Positions 44,482 through 53,483 of a stretch of 64,000 nt of DNA are shown here, one piece after another. The position numbers and the translations under genes are program-made. Under the pieces are notes generated by a model that was given only the letters and a program-made list of their open reading frames with translations, searched no databases and was not told the DNA's origin. How positions within the stretch are numbered: the first letter of the stretch is position 1; each line of letters begins with the position of its first letter. The stretch is taken from NCBI GenBank assembly GCA_030068525.1, contig JASJOS010000009.1, positions 124,001 through 188,000 on the forward strand, written 5' to 3'. This stretch comes from Xanthocytophaga flava (GTDB taxonomy: Bacteria > Bacteroidota > Bacteroidia > Cytophagales > 172606-1).

Positions 44482-45315
44482 AGTGTGTTTAACTAAATAA
44501 GATGGATGAAAGGATGAAAAAAGTGCTTATTGTACTCCATAGACGTTCACAAAAAAGTAAAATATGAGCATATAGTAAGTTAGTGTGATAGTTTCATCCT
44601 TTAATGACTTTTCATTTTTAAAATAAACATGCTAAATGATAATTATTTTTGATGAAATTTTATGCCTAACAAAACTCAGCATGTTTGCATAGTTTTAGTT
44701 TGTCTTGCGTTTGTAAATGGCCAGTAATAAGTGTTGTTGTAGGCTTTTCTTCAAAACAACAGATGTTCTATCTGTATTGGGTATTTGTTACTTTTCTTGT
44801 CTATCAACTGATAAGGAGTGAATGGAAATTAAGTATTGTTGTAACAGGTTTTAGTTTTAGTAGAATATGAAAGCTGGATTTTGGTTAAAGGTAACAGTAT
44901 ATATTTTTAACTTATTTCAAGGTGCAGAAACTCGATATTATCTACAGATTCAGATCCTGATACCAGACAAAAAAGTTTTTAGTTTACTTATTGCTGAATA
45001 AAATCGGTTGATTATACAGCTAGTAAAGCTGATTCGGCCAATCCGGTCAAGAGCTTGCATTCAGAGTAATTTTTTCTCTATTTGAGACTAAGTATGTTTT
45101 GTATTCAGCCTCAAATAGATGGTATGTAGTGTTACAGTGTTAGCTTTATTTTTTCTTTATTACCCTAAACATTTCCTTCTCTGCTACCTATTACTTTTTT
45201 GATTATCCATAAAATTCTTGTTTTGACTACAACAACCACGAATTAGGCTACAGTTAGTTTTTAGATGTTGTGGACTTTTGTGATAGAAGCATTCACAACA
45301 TAAAAGAACAAAAAT
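44482..45315. other. long intergenic region, no feature seen
   Basis: About 830 bp between divergent genes. AT-rich with no convincing gene; a 61-codon frame at 44685 has no family resemblance. No strong hairpin or repeat was recognised. Confidence 0.45.
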
Positions 45316-46203
45316 ATGAAAGTTGTCATCACAGGTTCGTTAGGAAATATTGGTAAACCACTGGTAAAAGAACTGGTACAAAAAGGTCATACAGTTACAG
45401 TGATTAGCAGCAAGTCAGACAAGCAGAAAGACATCGAAGCAATTGGAGCTATAGCAGCTATTGGGGTATTGGAAGATGTAAGCTTTCTGGTATCGGTTTT
45501 TACAGGTGCAGATGCTGTGTACGCTATGATACCACCCAACTTTACTACAACAGATTCTCGTGCATATTATCAGCAGATTGGCAGAAATTATGTGCAGGCT
45601 ATCCGGCAGACAGGCGTAAAACGCGTAGTACATCTGAGTAGTTGGGGAGCCCATCTCGATAAAGGTACTGGATTTATTTTGGGTTCACACGATGTGGAGT
45701 GTCTGCTGAATGAATTGAAAGATGTGGCTGTTACACACCTGCGGGCTGGGTTTATATACTATAATCTGTATAACTTTATAGATATGATCAAGAGAGCTGG
45801 TTTTATTCGTTCAAACTATGGGGATGATGATAAGATCGTCATGGTTGCCCCTGAAGATATAGCCAGTGCTGCTGCTGAAGAACTGGTAACTGTTGGTACT
45901 GGTATAAACGTACGTTATGTGGCAAGTGGAGAATATACAGCCCGTGAAGCCGCTTCGATTCTGGGTGCCGTTATTGGTAAACCGGATTTAAAGTGGGTCA
46001 CTGTCAGCAACGAACAGATGCAAGCTGGTATGGAGCAACATGGAGTACCATCTCATATTATCATAAATTCTATTGAGTTGGGAGCCAGTATTCACAATGG
46101 TTCCCTGAAAGAAGATTATGAGCTACATAAACCGTTGACTATCGGAAAAGTGAAGCTGGAAGATTTTGCGAAAGATTTTGCTGTGGCTTTTGCAAAAAAC
46201 TAA
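45316..46203 (+). CDS. NmrA-like NAD(P)-binding protein
   Basis: 295 residues. GSLGNIG (7-13) follows the first beta strand and is the dinucleotide-binding motif of NmrA/HSCARG atypical SDRs; VVHLSSWGAHLD near 108 is the family's active-site strand but lacks the Tyr-x3-Lys pair. Some members are redox sensors, others quinone reductases. It is followed by a hairpin and then an AraC regulator gene on the same strand. Confidence 0.9.
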   Translation: MKVVITGSLGNIGKPLVKELVQKGHTVTVISSKSDKQKDIEAIGAIAAIGVLEDVSFLVSVFTGADAVYAMIPPNFTTTDSRAYYQQIGRNYVQAIRQTGVKRVVHLSSWGAHLDKGTGFILGSHDVECLLNELKDVAVTHLRAGFIYYNLYNFIDMIKRAGFIRSNYGDDDKIVMVAPEDIASAAAEELVTVGTGINVRYVASGEYTAREAASILGAVIGKPDLKWVTVSNEQMQAGMEQHGVPSHIIINSIELGASIHNGSLKEDYELHKPLTIGKVKLEDFAKDFAVAFAKN

Positions 46204-46211
46204 ACGTACTT

Positions 46212-46248
46212 ATCCTGGAGGAGATACTATTGTTATTTCCTCCAGGAT
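46212..46248 (+). terminator. 11-bp perfect hairpin terminator
   Basis: ATCCTGGAGGA pairs perfectly with TCCTCCAGGAT, followed by TTAT. It separates the NmrA-like gene from the AraC gene. The arms also resemble the CTCC/GGAG motif of the dispersed repeats. Confidence 0.75.
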
Positions 46249-46281
46249 TTATTTAAAGTCATATTATTTATCTGCCAGGCA

Positions 46282-47196
46282 ATGAAAAGTATACAACCCT
46301 ATTCCTTCCGGACCATAACAGAGTATCATCAGTTTATGGATTTGCCCAAACCCGAACATCCATTAGTGAGTGTGGTTGATTTTAACCATATCAAACGATT
46401 GCCAGACAACAAACCTAACAAATTTGTTCAGCAGTTTTATTCCATTTCACTCAAACGGAATTTCAATGGTAAGATCAAATATGGTCAGCAGGAATATGAT
46501 TTTGATGAAGGTGTAATGATTTTTATTTCACCTGATCAGGTTTATTCAATCGAAGCAGATAAAGAGTCGCAACATACAGGATGGTTGTTGCTTATGCATC
46601 CTGACTTTTTATGGAATACACCTTTAGCCAAGGCCATCAAACAATATGAGTATTTCAGCTATTCGGTCAGTGAAGCCTTGCACTTGTCAGAGAAGGAGGA
46701 AATTGTTGTTACCAATATCATGCAAAACATTGAGCAGGAATATCACGCAAATATTGATACCTTTAGTCAGAAAGTGATGATTGCTCATCTGGAGTTATTG
46801 CTGACCTATGCGGAACGGTTTTATCATCGACAGTTTATTACCCGAAAAGTAACCAATCACAAAATCCTGAATCGACTGGAAGAGATTCTGGCTGAGTATT
46901 TCAATAATGAGATAGTAGCCGAAAAAGGACTGCCTACAGTACAATACATTGCGGATGAATTACATATGTCACCCAATTACCTGAGTTCAGTTTTAAAAGT
47001 ACTAACCGGACAAACTGCTCAGCAACATATACACAATAAATTGATAGATAAAGCGAAAGAAAGATTATCAACTACAGATTTATCTGTAAGCGAGATAGCC
47101 TATGAACTGGGGTTTGAACATTCTCAGTCTTTTAGTAAGTTATTCAAGAGCAAAACTAATCTCTCTCCACTGGAATTCAGGCAGTCTTTTCAATAG
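46282..47196 (+). CDS. AraC-family transcriptional regulator
   Basis: 304 residues. The N-terminal 190 residues form a cupin-like sensor (FDEGVMIFISPDQVYSI); the C-terminal double helix-turn-helix covers about 205-304 (VQYIADELHMSPNYLSSVLK, VSEIAYELGFEHSQSFSKLFK). It resembles the regulator at 52429 along the whole length (shared HPLxxxxDx, FYxRQFxTRxxxNHxI, LPxVxYxAxxLxxSPNYLS), marking a paralogous pair. The neighbours are oxidoreductase genes, which it may control. Confidence 0.93.
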   Translation: MKSIQPYSFRTITEYHQFMDLPKPEHPLVSVVDFNHIKRLPDNKPNKFVQQFYSISLKRNFNGKIKYGQQEYDFDEGVMIFISPDQVYSIEADKESQHTGWLLLMHPDFLWNTPLAKAIKQYEYFSYSVSEALHLSEKEEIVVTNIMQNIEQEYHANIDTFSQKVMIAHLELLLTYAERFYHRQFITRKVTNHKILNRLEEILAEYFNNEIVAEKGLPTVQYIADELHMSPNYLSSVLKVLTGQTAQQHIHNKLIDKAKERLSTTDLSVSEIAYELGFEHSQSFSKLFKSKTNLSPLEFRQSFQ

Positions 47197-47344
47197 GTTA
47201 GACAAAATAAATGAGAATATACATACACTCAGGTGAGGGTAATTCTAGCGAGAACTGTATCTCTTCAAAATCATAAGGTATATTTGCAAACAGAATACCT
47301 ATAGATTGGATAAGAGATTAGTTGTATGTTAGTGCCTGTTTTGT

Positions 47345-47923
47345 ATGTACGATATTTTTCATAAATACCTTGAGGAGAAAATAACCCTGACTTCAGAAGA
47401 ATCTGAACGCATTCGATCATTTGCTATTCTAAAAAAGCTGCGTAAAAGACAGTATCTGTTACAGGAAGGCGACGTTTGGCAATATCATGCATTTATTACG
47501 AAAGGCTGTGTACGGACTTATTCTGTAGATGACAAGGGAAACGAACATGTAATCGGTTTTGCTAGCGAGAACTGGTGGACAGGAGATAGGGAGAGTTTGC
47601 TTTCCGGAAATCCTTCACGATTTAACATTGATGCTCTAGAAGATAGTGAAATCATTTTGTTTACCAATGCTAATTTTGAGTTGCTTTGTTCAGAAATTCC
47701 AGCCTTTAATAATCTGATTAATACTATCCTGCAACGAAGCTTTGTTGTTGCTCAGAATCGTATTGAAGCAGCTTTGAGTTATACAGCAGAAGAAAAGTAT
47801 CTCAATTTTGTAAACAAATACCCTGGATTTGCTACGCGGATACCTCAGAGTATGATTGCATCCTATCTGGGTATGACACCCGAAACATTAAGTCGGATAC
47901 GAAGTCAGATTACCAGGAAATAG
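47345..47923 (+). CDS. Crp/Fnr-family transcriptional regulator
   Basis: 192 residues. Cyclic-nucleotide-binding-type beta barrel at 20-115 (LLQEGDVWQYHAFITKGCVRTY) and a short C-terminal helix-turn-helix (PQSMIASYLGMTPETLSRIRSQI). The phosphate cassette residues of true cAMP binders are missing, as in most Bacteroidota members, so the ligand is unknown. It precedes an SDR gene by 174 bp and may regulate it. Confidence 0.92.
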   Translation: MYDIFHKYLEEKITLTSEESERIRSFAILKKLRKRQYLLQEGDVWQYHAFITKGCVRTYSVDDKGNEHVIGFASENWWTGDRESLLSGNPSRFNIDALEDSEIILFTNANFELLCSEIPAFNNLINTILQRSFVVAQNRIEAALSYTAEEKYLNFVNKYPGFATRIPQSMIASYLGMTPETLSRIRSQITRK

Positions 47924-48097
47924 TATTTTTCTGTAGAGTAGCTTTTATGGAGGCTTCTTTTTTATCTGTTTTTGGCAGGCACTTTTCTCTTGATCCAGAT
48001 CAAGAACTTTCTTATTCTACATCAATGTGAAGGTCGGACTGTTGTGGCACCTTTGTAACATCAAACAACAATTACAAAACGTAAAACAACAGAAATC

Positions 48098-48955
48098 ATG
48101 TCAAAAATAATTTTCATTACAGGCACCAGCACCGGATTTGGTAAACTTACTGCTATCACATTAGCCAATGCAGGTCATTCAGTTATTGCAGGTATGCGTA
48201 ACGTAGAAACTAAGAATGCAACTGTTGCACAAGAACTGGCTGCGTTACCTAATATTGAGGTTGTAGAGATTGATATCACTAGTGACAGTTCTGTACAACA
48301 AGCCTTTGAAAAAGTTCTTGCTAAATATGGTAAAATAGATGTGTTGGTAAACAATGCAGCTGTAAGTGGTTTTGGTTTGCTGGAAGGCTATTCACTGGAC
48401 CAGATCCGTCAGATGTTTGAAGTAAATATGTATGGAGTGATACGTACCTATCAGGCCGTGTTGCCTTCTATGCGTAAAGAAAAGAATGGTTTAATTATCA
48501 ATATCACTTCCGGAGCCAGTGGACATACACTACCATTTATGGTTCCTTACTTAGCCTCCAAGTTTGTTGTAGAAAGCATCACCGAAGGAGCACAGGACGA
48601 ACTGGCAGCCTATGGAATTGAAAATGTAAGTATTCAGCCGGGTGTCTATCCTACAGAAATGACCAATGGTGTAAAAGCAGGTTTCAATGCTGACAAAGAA
48701 TCTATCGTAGCTGAATATGGAGAAGAAGCCACAGAGAAGTTTAATGCATTGGGACAGGCCTTATTTGGTAAGATGGCACAGTTCAATATGAATCCGCAAA
48801 CTATTGCTGATGGTATTCTGGAACTGGTAAACATGAAAAAAGGCTCTCGTCCACTACGTTTTCCGCTGGATGCAATTGCTCAGGGTACTGATAAGGAGTT
48901 TATCCAGTCCCGTGCGGATATCAAGGCTAAATGGCTAGCTGCTTATAATGGTTAA
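48098..48955 (+). CDS. short-chain dehydrogenase/reductase, paralogue 1
   Basis: 285 residues. TGTSTGFG (8-15) nucleotide motif, NNAA near 85, Ser138 and Y151-x3-K155 complete the classical SDR site. AGMRNVE after the second strand suggests NADP. It resembles the SDR at 51515 (TGTSxGFG, NNA, same spacing). Substrate unknown. It is followed after 29 bp by an NTF2-like gene, so the two may be co-transcribed. Confidence 0.94.
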   Translation: MSKIIFITGTSTGFGKLTAITLANAGHSVIAGMRNVETKNATVAQELAALPNIEVVEIDITSDSSVQQAFEKVLAKYGKIDVLVNNAAVSGFGLLEGYSLDQIRQMFEVNMYGVIRTYQAVLPSMRKEKNGLIINITSGASGHTLPFMVPYLASKFVVESITEGAQDELAAYGIENVSIQPGVYPTEMTNGVKAGFNADKESIVAEYGEEATEKFNALGQALFGKMAQFNMNPQTIADGILELVNMKKGSRPLRFPLDAIAQGTDKEFIQSRADIKAKWLAAYNG

Positions 48956-48984
48956 TACATTCTTGTTTAAACTATTCTACTAAA

Positions 48985-49347
48985 ATGACAACTGCTGAAA
49001 TAGAAAGATTGGTGGAATACCATTTTAAAATCTGGAATCAAAGAGATCCGATACAACGCAGTGCCTGGATGCAGGAAGTATATGCAACAGATATGGAACT
49101 GGTAGAGCCACACAATATTGCTATCGGACATGCCCGTATCAATGAGTTTGTACAAAATCTGCAACAGAAGAATCCTGGCTTTCAGTTCTCTGACATAAGT
49201 TCTATTGATACTCACCATAACATTGCCCGGTTGTACTGGCACTTTGGACCAGAAGAAAAGCCAGATGCTAAATCAGGTATGGACTTGTTTGTGATGGAAG
49301 ATGGCAAGGTGCAGAAGTTATATGTGTTTGTGGATGATTCAAAATAA
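48985..49347 (+). CDS. NTF2/SnoaL-like small protein
   Basis: 120 residues in the single-domain cone-shaped alpha+beta fold: VEYHFKIWNQRDPIQRSAWMQEVYA at the start and a final strand KVQKLYVFVDD. Members act as isomerases, cyclases or simple ligand binders. It is coupled to the SDR gene upstream; a shared pathway is likely but unknown. Confidence 0.82.
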   Translation: MTTAEIERLVEYHFKIWNQRDPIQRSAWMQEVYATDMELVEPHNIAIGHARINEFVQNLQQKNPGFQFSDISSIDTHHNIARLYWHFGPEEKPDAKSGMDLFVMEDGKVQKLYVFVDDSK

Positions 49348-49387
49348 ATAGTTAAAGTCATTCCTGTTTTAACAGAAGCTATACTAA

Positions 49388-49431
49388 CCTCAGCCAGATA
49401 ACCTGTAAAATCATTGGTTGTTTGGCTGAGG
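49388..49431. terminator. hairpin between converging genes
   Basis: CCTCAGCCA pairs with TGGCTGAGG, and inner AACC pairs with GGTT. It lies between the convergent ends at 49347 and 49464. Confidence 0.7.
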
Positions 49432-49463
49432 GCTTATATTGACTATTGATCCGATTGTGGCTA

Positions 49464-50732
49464 TTAATCAAATACAACTTTGCAATAATAAGGAACCCAC
49501 TTGGTTATTGTGTCTCTTTCTTGTACAGAAATGGAATTCTTCCTGAGATTTAATCGACTTAAATAAGAACACTCACTTAACTCTGATGGAATTGATTGCA
49601 GACGGTTTTTTTCCAGATGTAGTAATTGTAGTGTGCTGATTTGTCCTATTTCAGATGGGATACTATCTAATTGATTTTCGTTGAGATAAAGAGATCGAAG
49701 ACAGCATGCATTGCCAATTTCTGAAGGGACAGAAGTTATTTTGTTTTTATTAAGGTACAATTCAGTCAGGTTTTTGAGTTTTCCAATCTCAACAGGAATG
49801 GATGTAAGCTTGTTCTTATCCAGATACAATTGACTTAGATAAGTAAGATTACCAATTTCTGGAGGAATTGAGGTTAGTTGATTATTATTCAGATGTAAGT
49901 ATACTAATCTTTTACAGCTGCCAATCTGTACAGGAAGTGATTCTAATTGGTTTTTATTTAAACGCAACTGATTCAATCTTCTGAGCTTTCCAATTTCGAC
50001 AGGTAATAACCGCAATTGATTGTTGTTGAGATCTAAAACCTCAAGATTCTGACAATTCGTAATAGTAGAAGGAATAGATTTTATCTGATTATTTTCTGCA
50101 TTTATGTATCTTAGATTGAGGCAGGATCCAATACTTGAAGGAAGTGATTCCAACTGATTATCCTCTAAAAATAATGTTGCGATAGCTGTACAGTTTCCAA
50201 TTTCTTCAGGTAGAGTATGTAGTTGATTCTTTTGTGCAATTAATTTTTCCAGATTTTTGAGATTACCTATTTCCGGAGGAAGTGAAGTCAACTGATTATT
50301 GCTTACATCTATACTACACAATGTAGTTAAGCTTCCTATTTCAGGAGGTAAAGTACTAAGCATATTATCACTTACAGATAGTGCCCTTAAGTTAGTTAGA
50401 TAGGCAATTTCAGAAGGAAGGGTAGTTAACTGATTCTGATTCAAGAGAATATCTACAACATTAATCAGATATTTAATTTGCGGTGGAACGGTTTTCCAGT
50501 TCTGATTGCTCAGACGAATATGTTTGCGGTTCACAACTTCGATTAACTTTTTGCCAAATTCCAGTTCCGTATCTTTCGAAAACCAGCTATGGACAAGATC
50601 TATATCTTGTTTAAACTCTTCAATATCAATTTGCAAAGACTCTACAAGCTGTAATCCCAGTTCAATATTTTCCAGCTGACCCGATTGTAATAAAAGCAGT
50701 ACATTTTCTTTTTGAGTTTGGAGAGATGACAT
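49464..50732 (-). CDS. leucine-rich-repeat protein, paralogue of 8579 gene
   Basis: 422 residues. About 14 LRRs of 23 residues (LPxEIGxLxxLxxLxLxxNQLxS) from about residue 85 to 395. The N-terminal helical domain (MSSLQTQKENVLLLLQSG, then SLQIDIEEFKQDIDLVHSWF) matches the N-terminus of the LRR protein at 8579. Repeats are richer in Asn and Lys here. No signal peptide. Function unknown; the shared N-domain may bind the same partner. Confidence 0.92.
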   Translation of the reverse strand: MSSLQTQKENVLLLLQSGQLENIELGLQLVESLQIDIEEFKQDIDLVHSWFSKDTELEFGKKLIEVVNRKHIRLSNQNWKTVPPQIKYLINVVDILLNQNQLTTLPSEIAYLTNLRALSVSDNMLSTLPPEIGSLTTLCSIDVSNNQLTSLPPEIGNLKNLEKLIAQKNQLHTLPEEIGNCTAIATLFLEDNQLESLPSSIGSCLNLRYINAENNQIKSIPSTITNCQNLEVLDLNNNQLRLLPVEIGKLRRLNQLRLNKNQLESLPVQIGSCKRLVYLHLNNNQLTSIPPEIGNLTYLSQLYLDKNKLTSIPVEIGKLKNLTELYLNKNKITSVPSEIGNACCLRSLYLNENQLDSIPSEIGQISTLQLLHLEKNRLQSIPSELSECSYLSRLNLRKNSISVQERDTITKWVPYYCKVVFD

Positions 50733-51002
50733 ACTTGTAGTGTTATCAGAAAAAATATATTATCTGGTGTATATTGAAAGAGCAGACTTGACAGAAACAA
50801 ATATAGGTGAGGTAATTATGTACATCAAGTTGGTGTAATATATGGAGTGTTTCTATGCGGATACAAAGGAAGAAGATAGTACTATACCGAAAATTTTATA
50901 AATTGTGCGTCTAATTGCCTCTGTGGCAAATGGTCATTCTACTATAAACAGGAGAAACAGCAGCCTCCATTTACTACTATTAAATTTACTCAATAAGTAA
51001 GA

Positions 51003-51383
51003 ATGACACTTATGGAACACAAAGCTATTTCCATCCGGCCCTTCATCGGAGCCGAAAACTTCCAGTTATCACGCAGTTTTTATCGGGATCTGGGATTCCA
51101 GGAAGGCGTTATTTCTCATGATTTTTCCTATTTCTATACAGAAGGAATAGGCTTCTATCTGCAAGGACATTATGTCAAAGACTGGGTAGATAATACTATG
51201 CTTTTTCTGGAGGTAGACAATGTGGAGAGATACTGGCAGGAACTGCTGGCCCTGGATCTTACTAGTAAATACAAAACGGTAAAACTTACACCGATCCGAA
51301 ATCAGGAGTGGGGACGAGAGTGTTTTGTGCATGATCCTTCTGGCATACTCTGGCATTTTGGTGAATTCTTCAAAGAAAAGTGA
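51003..51383 (+). CDS. glyoxalase/VOC family protein
   Basis: 126 residues. Two beta-alpha-beta-beta-beta units: FIGAENFQLSRSFYRDLGFQE and WVDNTMLFLEVDNVERYWQELL, ending ECFVHDPSGILWHFGEFF. This is the VOC fold of glyoxalases, bleomycin-type resistance proteins and extradiol enzymes. The metal ligands are incomplete, so it may bind a ligand without catalysis. An alternative ATG at 51012 lies three codons in. It precedes the SDR gene by about 130 bp. Confidence 0.86.
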   Translation: MTLMEHKAISIRPFIGAENFQLSRSFYRDLGFQEGVISHDFSYFYTEGIGFYLQGHYVKDWVDNTMLFLEVDNVERYWQELLALDLTSKYKTVKLTPIRNQEWGRECFVHDPSGILWHFGEFFKEK

Positions 51384-51514
51384 GGAGATACAGTGAGTAT
51401 ACATACTATTCGGTGAAATGTATAATTCCTGCCGTGAAAGATATAAGGTCTTAAGGCTGTTGTTGATACATCTTTGTATTGTCAATTACGATACAAAATA
51501 TAATGATCAACAAC

Positions 51515-52330
51515 ATGAAAAAGACAGTATTAATCACAGGCACCTCATCAGGCTTTGGCCGGGAAACTGCTAAATTGTTTCAGCAAAACGGATGGAATGT
51601 TATTGCCTCTATGCGCTCACCTGAAAAGGAGCAGGAGTTGCGCAATTTAGATAATGTATTAGTTACTCAACTGGATGTGCAGGACTCTCAATCTATTGAA
51701 GACTCCATAAAAGCAGGTGTAGACAAATTTGGAACAATCGATGTGTTGGTAAACAATGCTGGCTATGGCTTGATGGGTGTTTTTGAATCTGCCACCAGAG
51801 AGCAGATCCAGAAACAATTTGATGTCAATGTATTTGGGATGATGGAAGTGACACAGGCTGTGCTACCTTATTTACGCAAAAACGGCAAAGGATCCATCAT
51901 AAATATTTCCAGTTTTGGAGGGATGATTGGGTTTCCGTTTACAAGTTTGTATGCCAGTTCGAAATTTGCTGTAGAAGGTTTTTCAGAAGCTTTATCCCAT
52001 GAACTGGTAAAACTGAATATAGCAGTTAAAATCATTGAGCCCGGTGGTGTGCATACAAACTTCCGTAATGGACTGGATCTAATTAAAAATGAAATACCTG
52101 AGTACAATCCAATCATGGGATCATTCTTCAGTCGATACGCAACGCCTACCGAGCACCTGGCTAAAGCAACGCCAGAAGATGTAGCCCTCACCATTTACAA
52201 AGCGGCAATAGATGAAAGCACTCAGCTTCGCTATGTAGTTGGAGAAGATGCTCAGTTATACATTGATACAAAATGGAAAAATTCCGAAGAGAAGTTTATC
52301 CAGTCAGTGCGAGATTTCTTTCTTAACTGA
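51515..52330 (+). CDS. short-chain dehydrogenase/reductase, paralogue 2
   Basis: 271 residues from ATG 51515, which matches the start of the paralogue at 48098; ATG 51503 would add four residues. TGTSSGFG (9-15), NNAG (80-83), S132/S133 and Y146-x3-K150. PGGVHTNF after the active site is typical. Substrate unknown. It lies between the VOC gene and an AraC gene on the same strand, mirroring the AraC/SDR pairing at 46-49 kb. Confidence 0.93.
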   Translation: MKKTVLITGTSSGFGRETAKLFQQNGWNVIASMRSPEKEQELRNLDNVLVTQLDVQDSQSIEDSIKAGVDKFGTIDVLVNNAGYGLMGVFESATREQIQKQFDVNVFGMMEVTQAVLPYLRKNGKGSIINISSFGGMIGFPFTSLYASSKFAVEGFSEALSHELVKLNIAVKIIEPGGVHTNFRNGLDLIKNEIPEYNPIMGSFFSRYATPTEHLAKATPEDVALTIYKAAIDESTQLRYVVGEDAQLYIDTKWKNSEEKFIQSVRDFFLN

Positions 52331-52428
52331 GAAGAAGTATCACATGATTGATAAAACCAGAAAGATTTGCCTATAGCGCGGATCTTTCTGGTTTTGTTCC
52401 AGAAGAGAAAACAATGAGATTGTCAGGC

Positions 52429-53331
52429 ATGAAACCGACATATATAGACATAGAATCCATCGCCGCAGTTCACAGGTTTTACAATTGTGGTACGCCCCAA
52501 CATCCACTGATAACCATTATTGATCTGACGGAAACAAAACCTGACAGACCCAAAGCAGAAGTATATTACAGAACAGCCTTTTATACCGTGATGTGCAAGC
52601 GGTTTGAAGGAACAATGAAGTATGGTAGATCCTATTACGACTTTGAAGAAGGGTCTCTGATGTTTACTGCTCCTAACCAGGTAATTGCTTCCAGTCCGGA
52701 TATCCGGGTTTTGGAGGGATGGGGTTTGTTTTTTCACCCGGCATTGTTGGTTGGAACCGAACTTGGAAGAAAGATTCATGAATACTCGTTCTTTCAGTAT
52801 GATACAAATGAAGCATTGCATAGCTCTGCTGAGGAAAAAACTATATTGCTCGATTGTCTGAATAAAATTAAACGAGAGTATTCTCAGAATATGGATAAGC
52901 ATACCAAAAGTCTGATCATTGACAACTTGCAAGTGATGCTTACCTATTGTAATCGATTTTATGACAGACAGTTTTTTACCAGAGAACATGTAAACCATGA
53001 TATAGTACAGAAGTTTGAGCGAATGCTAATTGACTACTTCGCTCAGGAAACACTTGTAGAGGCTGGCTTACCCGATGTGAAATACTTTGCCTCACAACTG
53101 AATTTATCTCCCAACTACCTGTCAGATCTGTTAAATCGTTTTACAGGTAAAACCACACAAGAACATATTCATTTGCAATTGATAGACAGAGCAAAAACAC
53201 TGCTTTGGGGAACTGAAAAGACAATCAGTGAAATAGCCTATAATCTGGGCTTTGAACATCCTTCCCATTTTACAAAACTTTTTAAATCCAAAATCGGGAT
53301 TTCACCCAAGGAGTATAGGCAGTTGAATTAA
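52429..53331 (+). CDS. AraC-family transcriptional regulator
   Basis: 300 residues from ATG 52429, chosen because the paralogue at 46282 aligns from there (MKPTYIDIES against MKSIQPYSFR); upstream in-frame TTG 52348 and ATG 52414 are less likely. N-terminal cupin-like sensor, C-terminal double HTH (VKYFASQLNLSPNYLSDLLN, ISEIAYNLGFEHPSHFTKLFK). It follows the SDR gene by 98 bp and may regulate it. Confidence 0.92.
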   Translation: MKPTYIDIESIAAVHRFYNCGTPQHPLITIIDLTETKPDRPKAEVYYRTAFYTVMCKRFEGTMKYGRSYYDFEEGSLMFTAPNQVIASSPDIRVLEGWGLFFHPALLVGTELGRKIHEYSFFQYDTNEALHSSAEEKTILLDCLNKIKREYSQNMDKHTKSLIIDNLQVMLTYCNRFYDRQFFTREHVNHDIVQKFERMLIDYFAQETLVEAGLPDVKYFASQLNLSPNYLSDLLNRFTGKTTQEHIHLQLIDRAKTLLWGTEKTISEIAYNLGFEHPSHFTKLFKSKIGISPKEYRQLN

Positions 53332-53483
53332 GCTGCAAATGGAATAGTCACAATATACTTTTCCGTTAAACAGCCTTTTCCGGTTTCTTATCATTGTCAA
53401 ATGCATATTCTTCAAAAAATAGATTGATAATATACGATGGTTTGTGGAAATTTGAAGTTGACTTATTTGCAAACTAATCTACC

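Noticed and set aside
44685-44870. 61-codon plus-strand frame in the 830-bp gap
   Set aside because: No signal peptide pattern that holds, no homology, no RBS.
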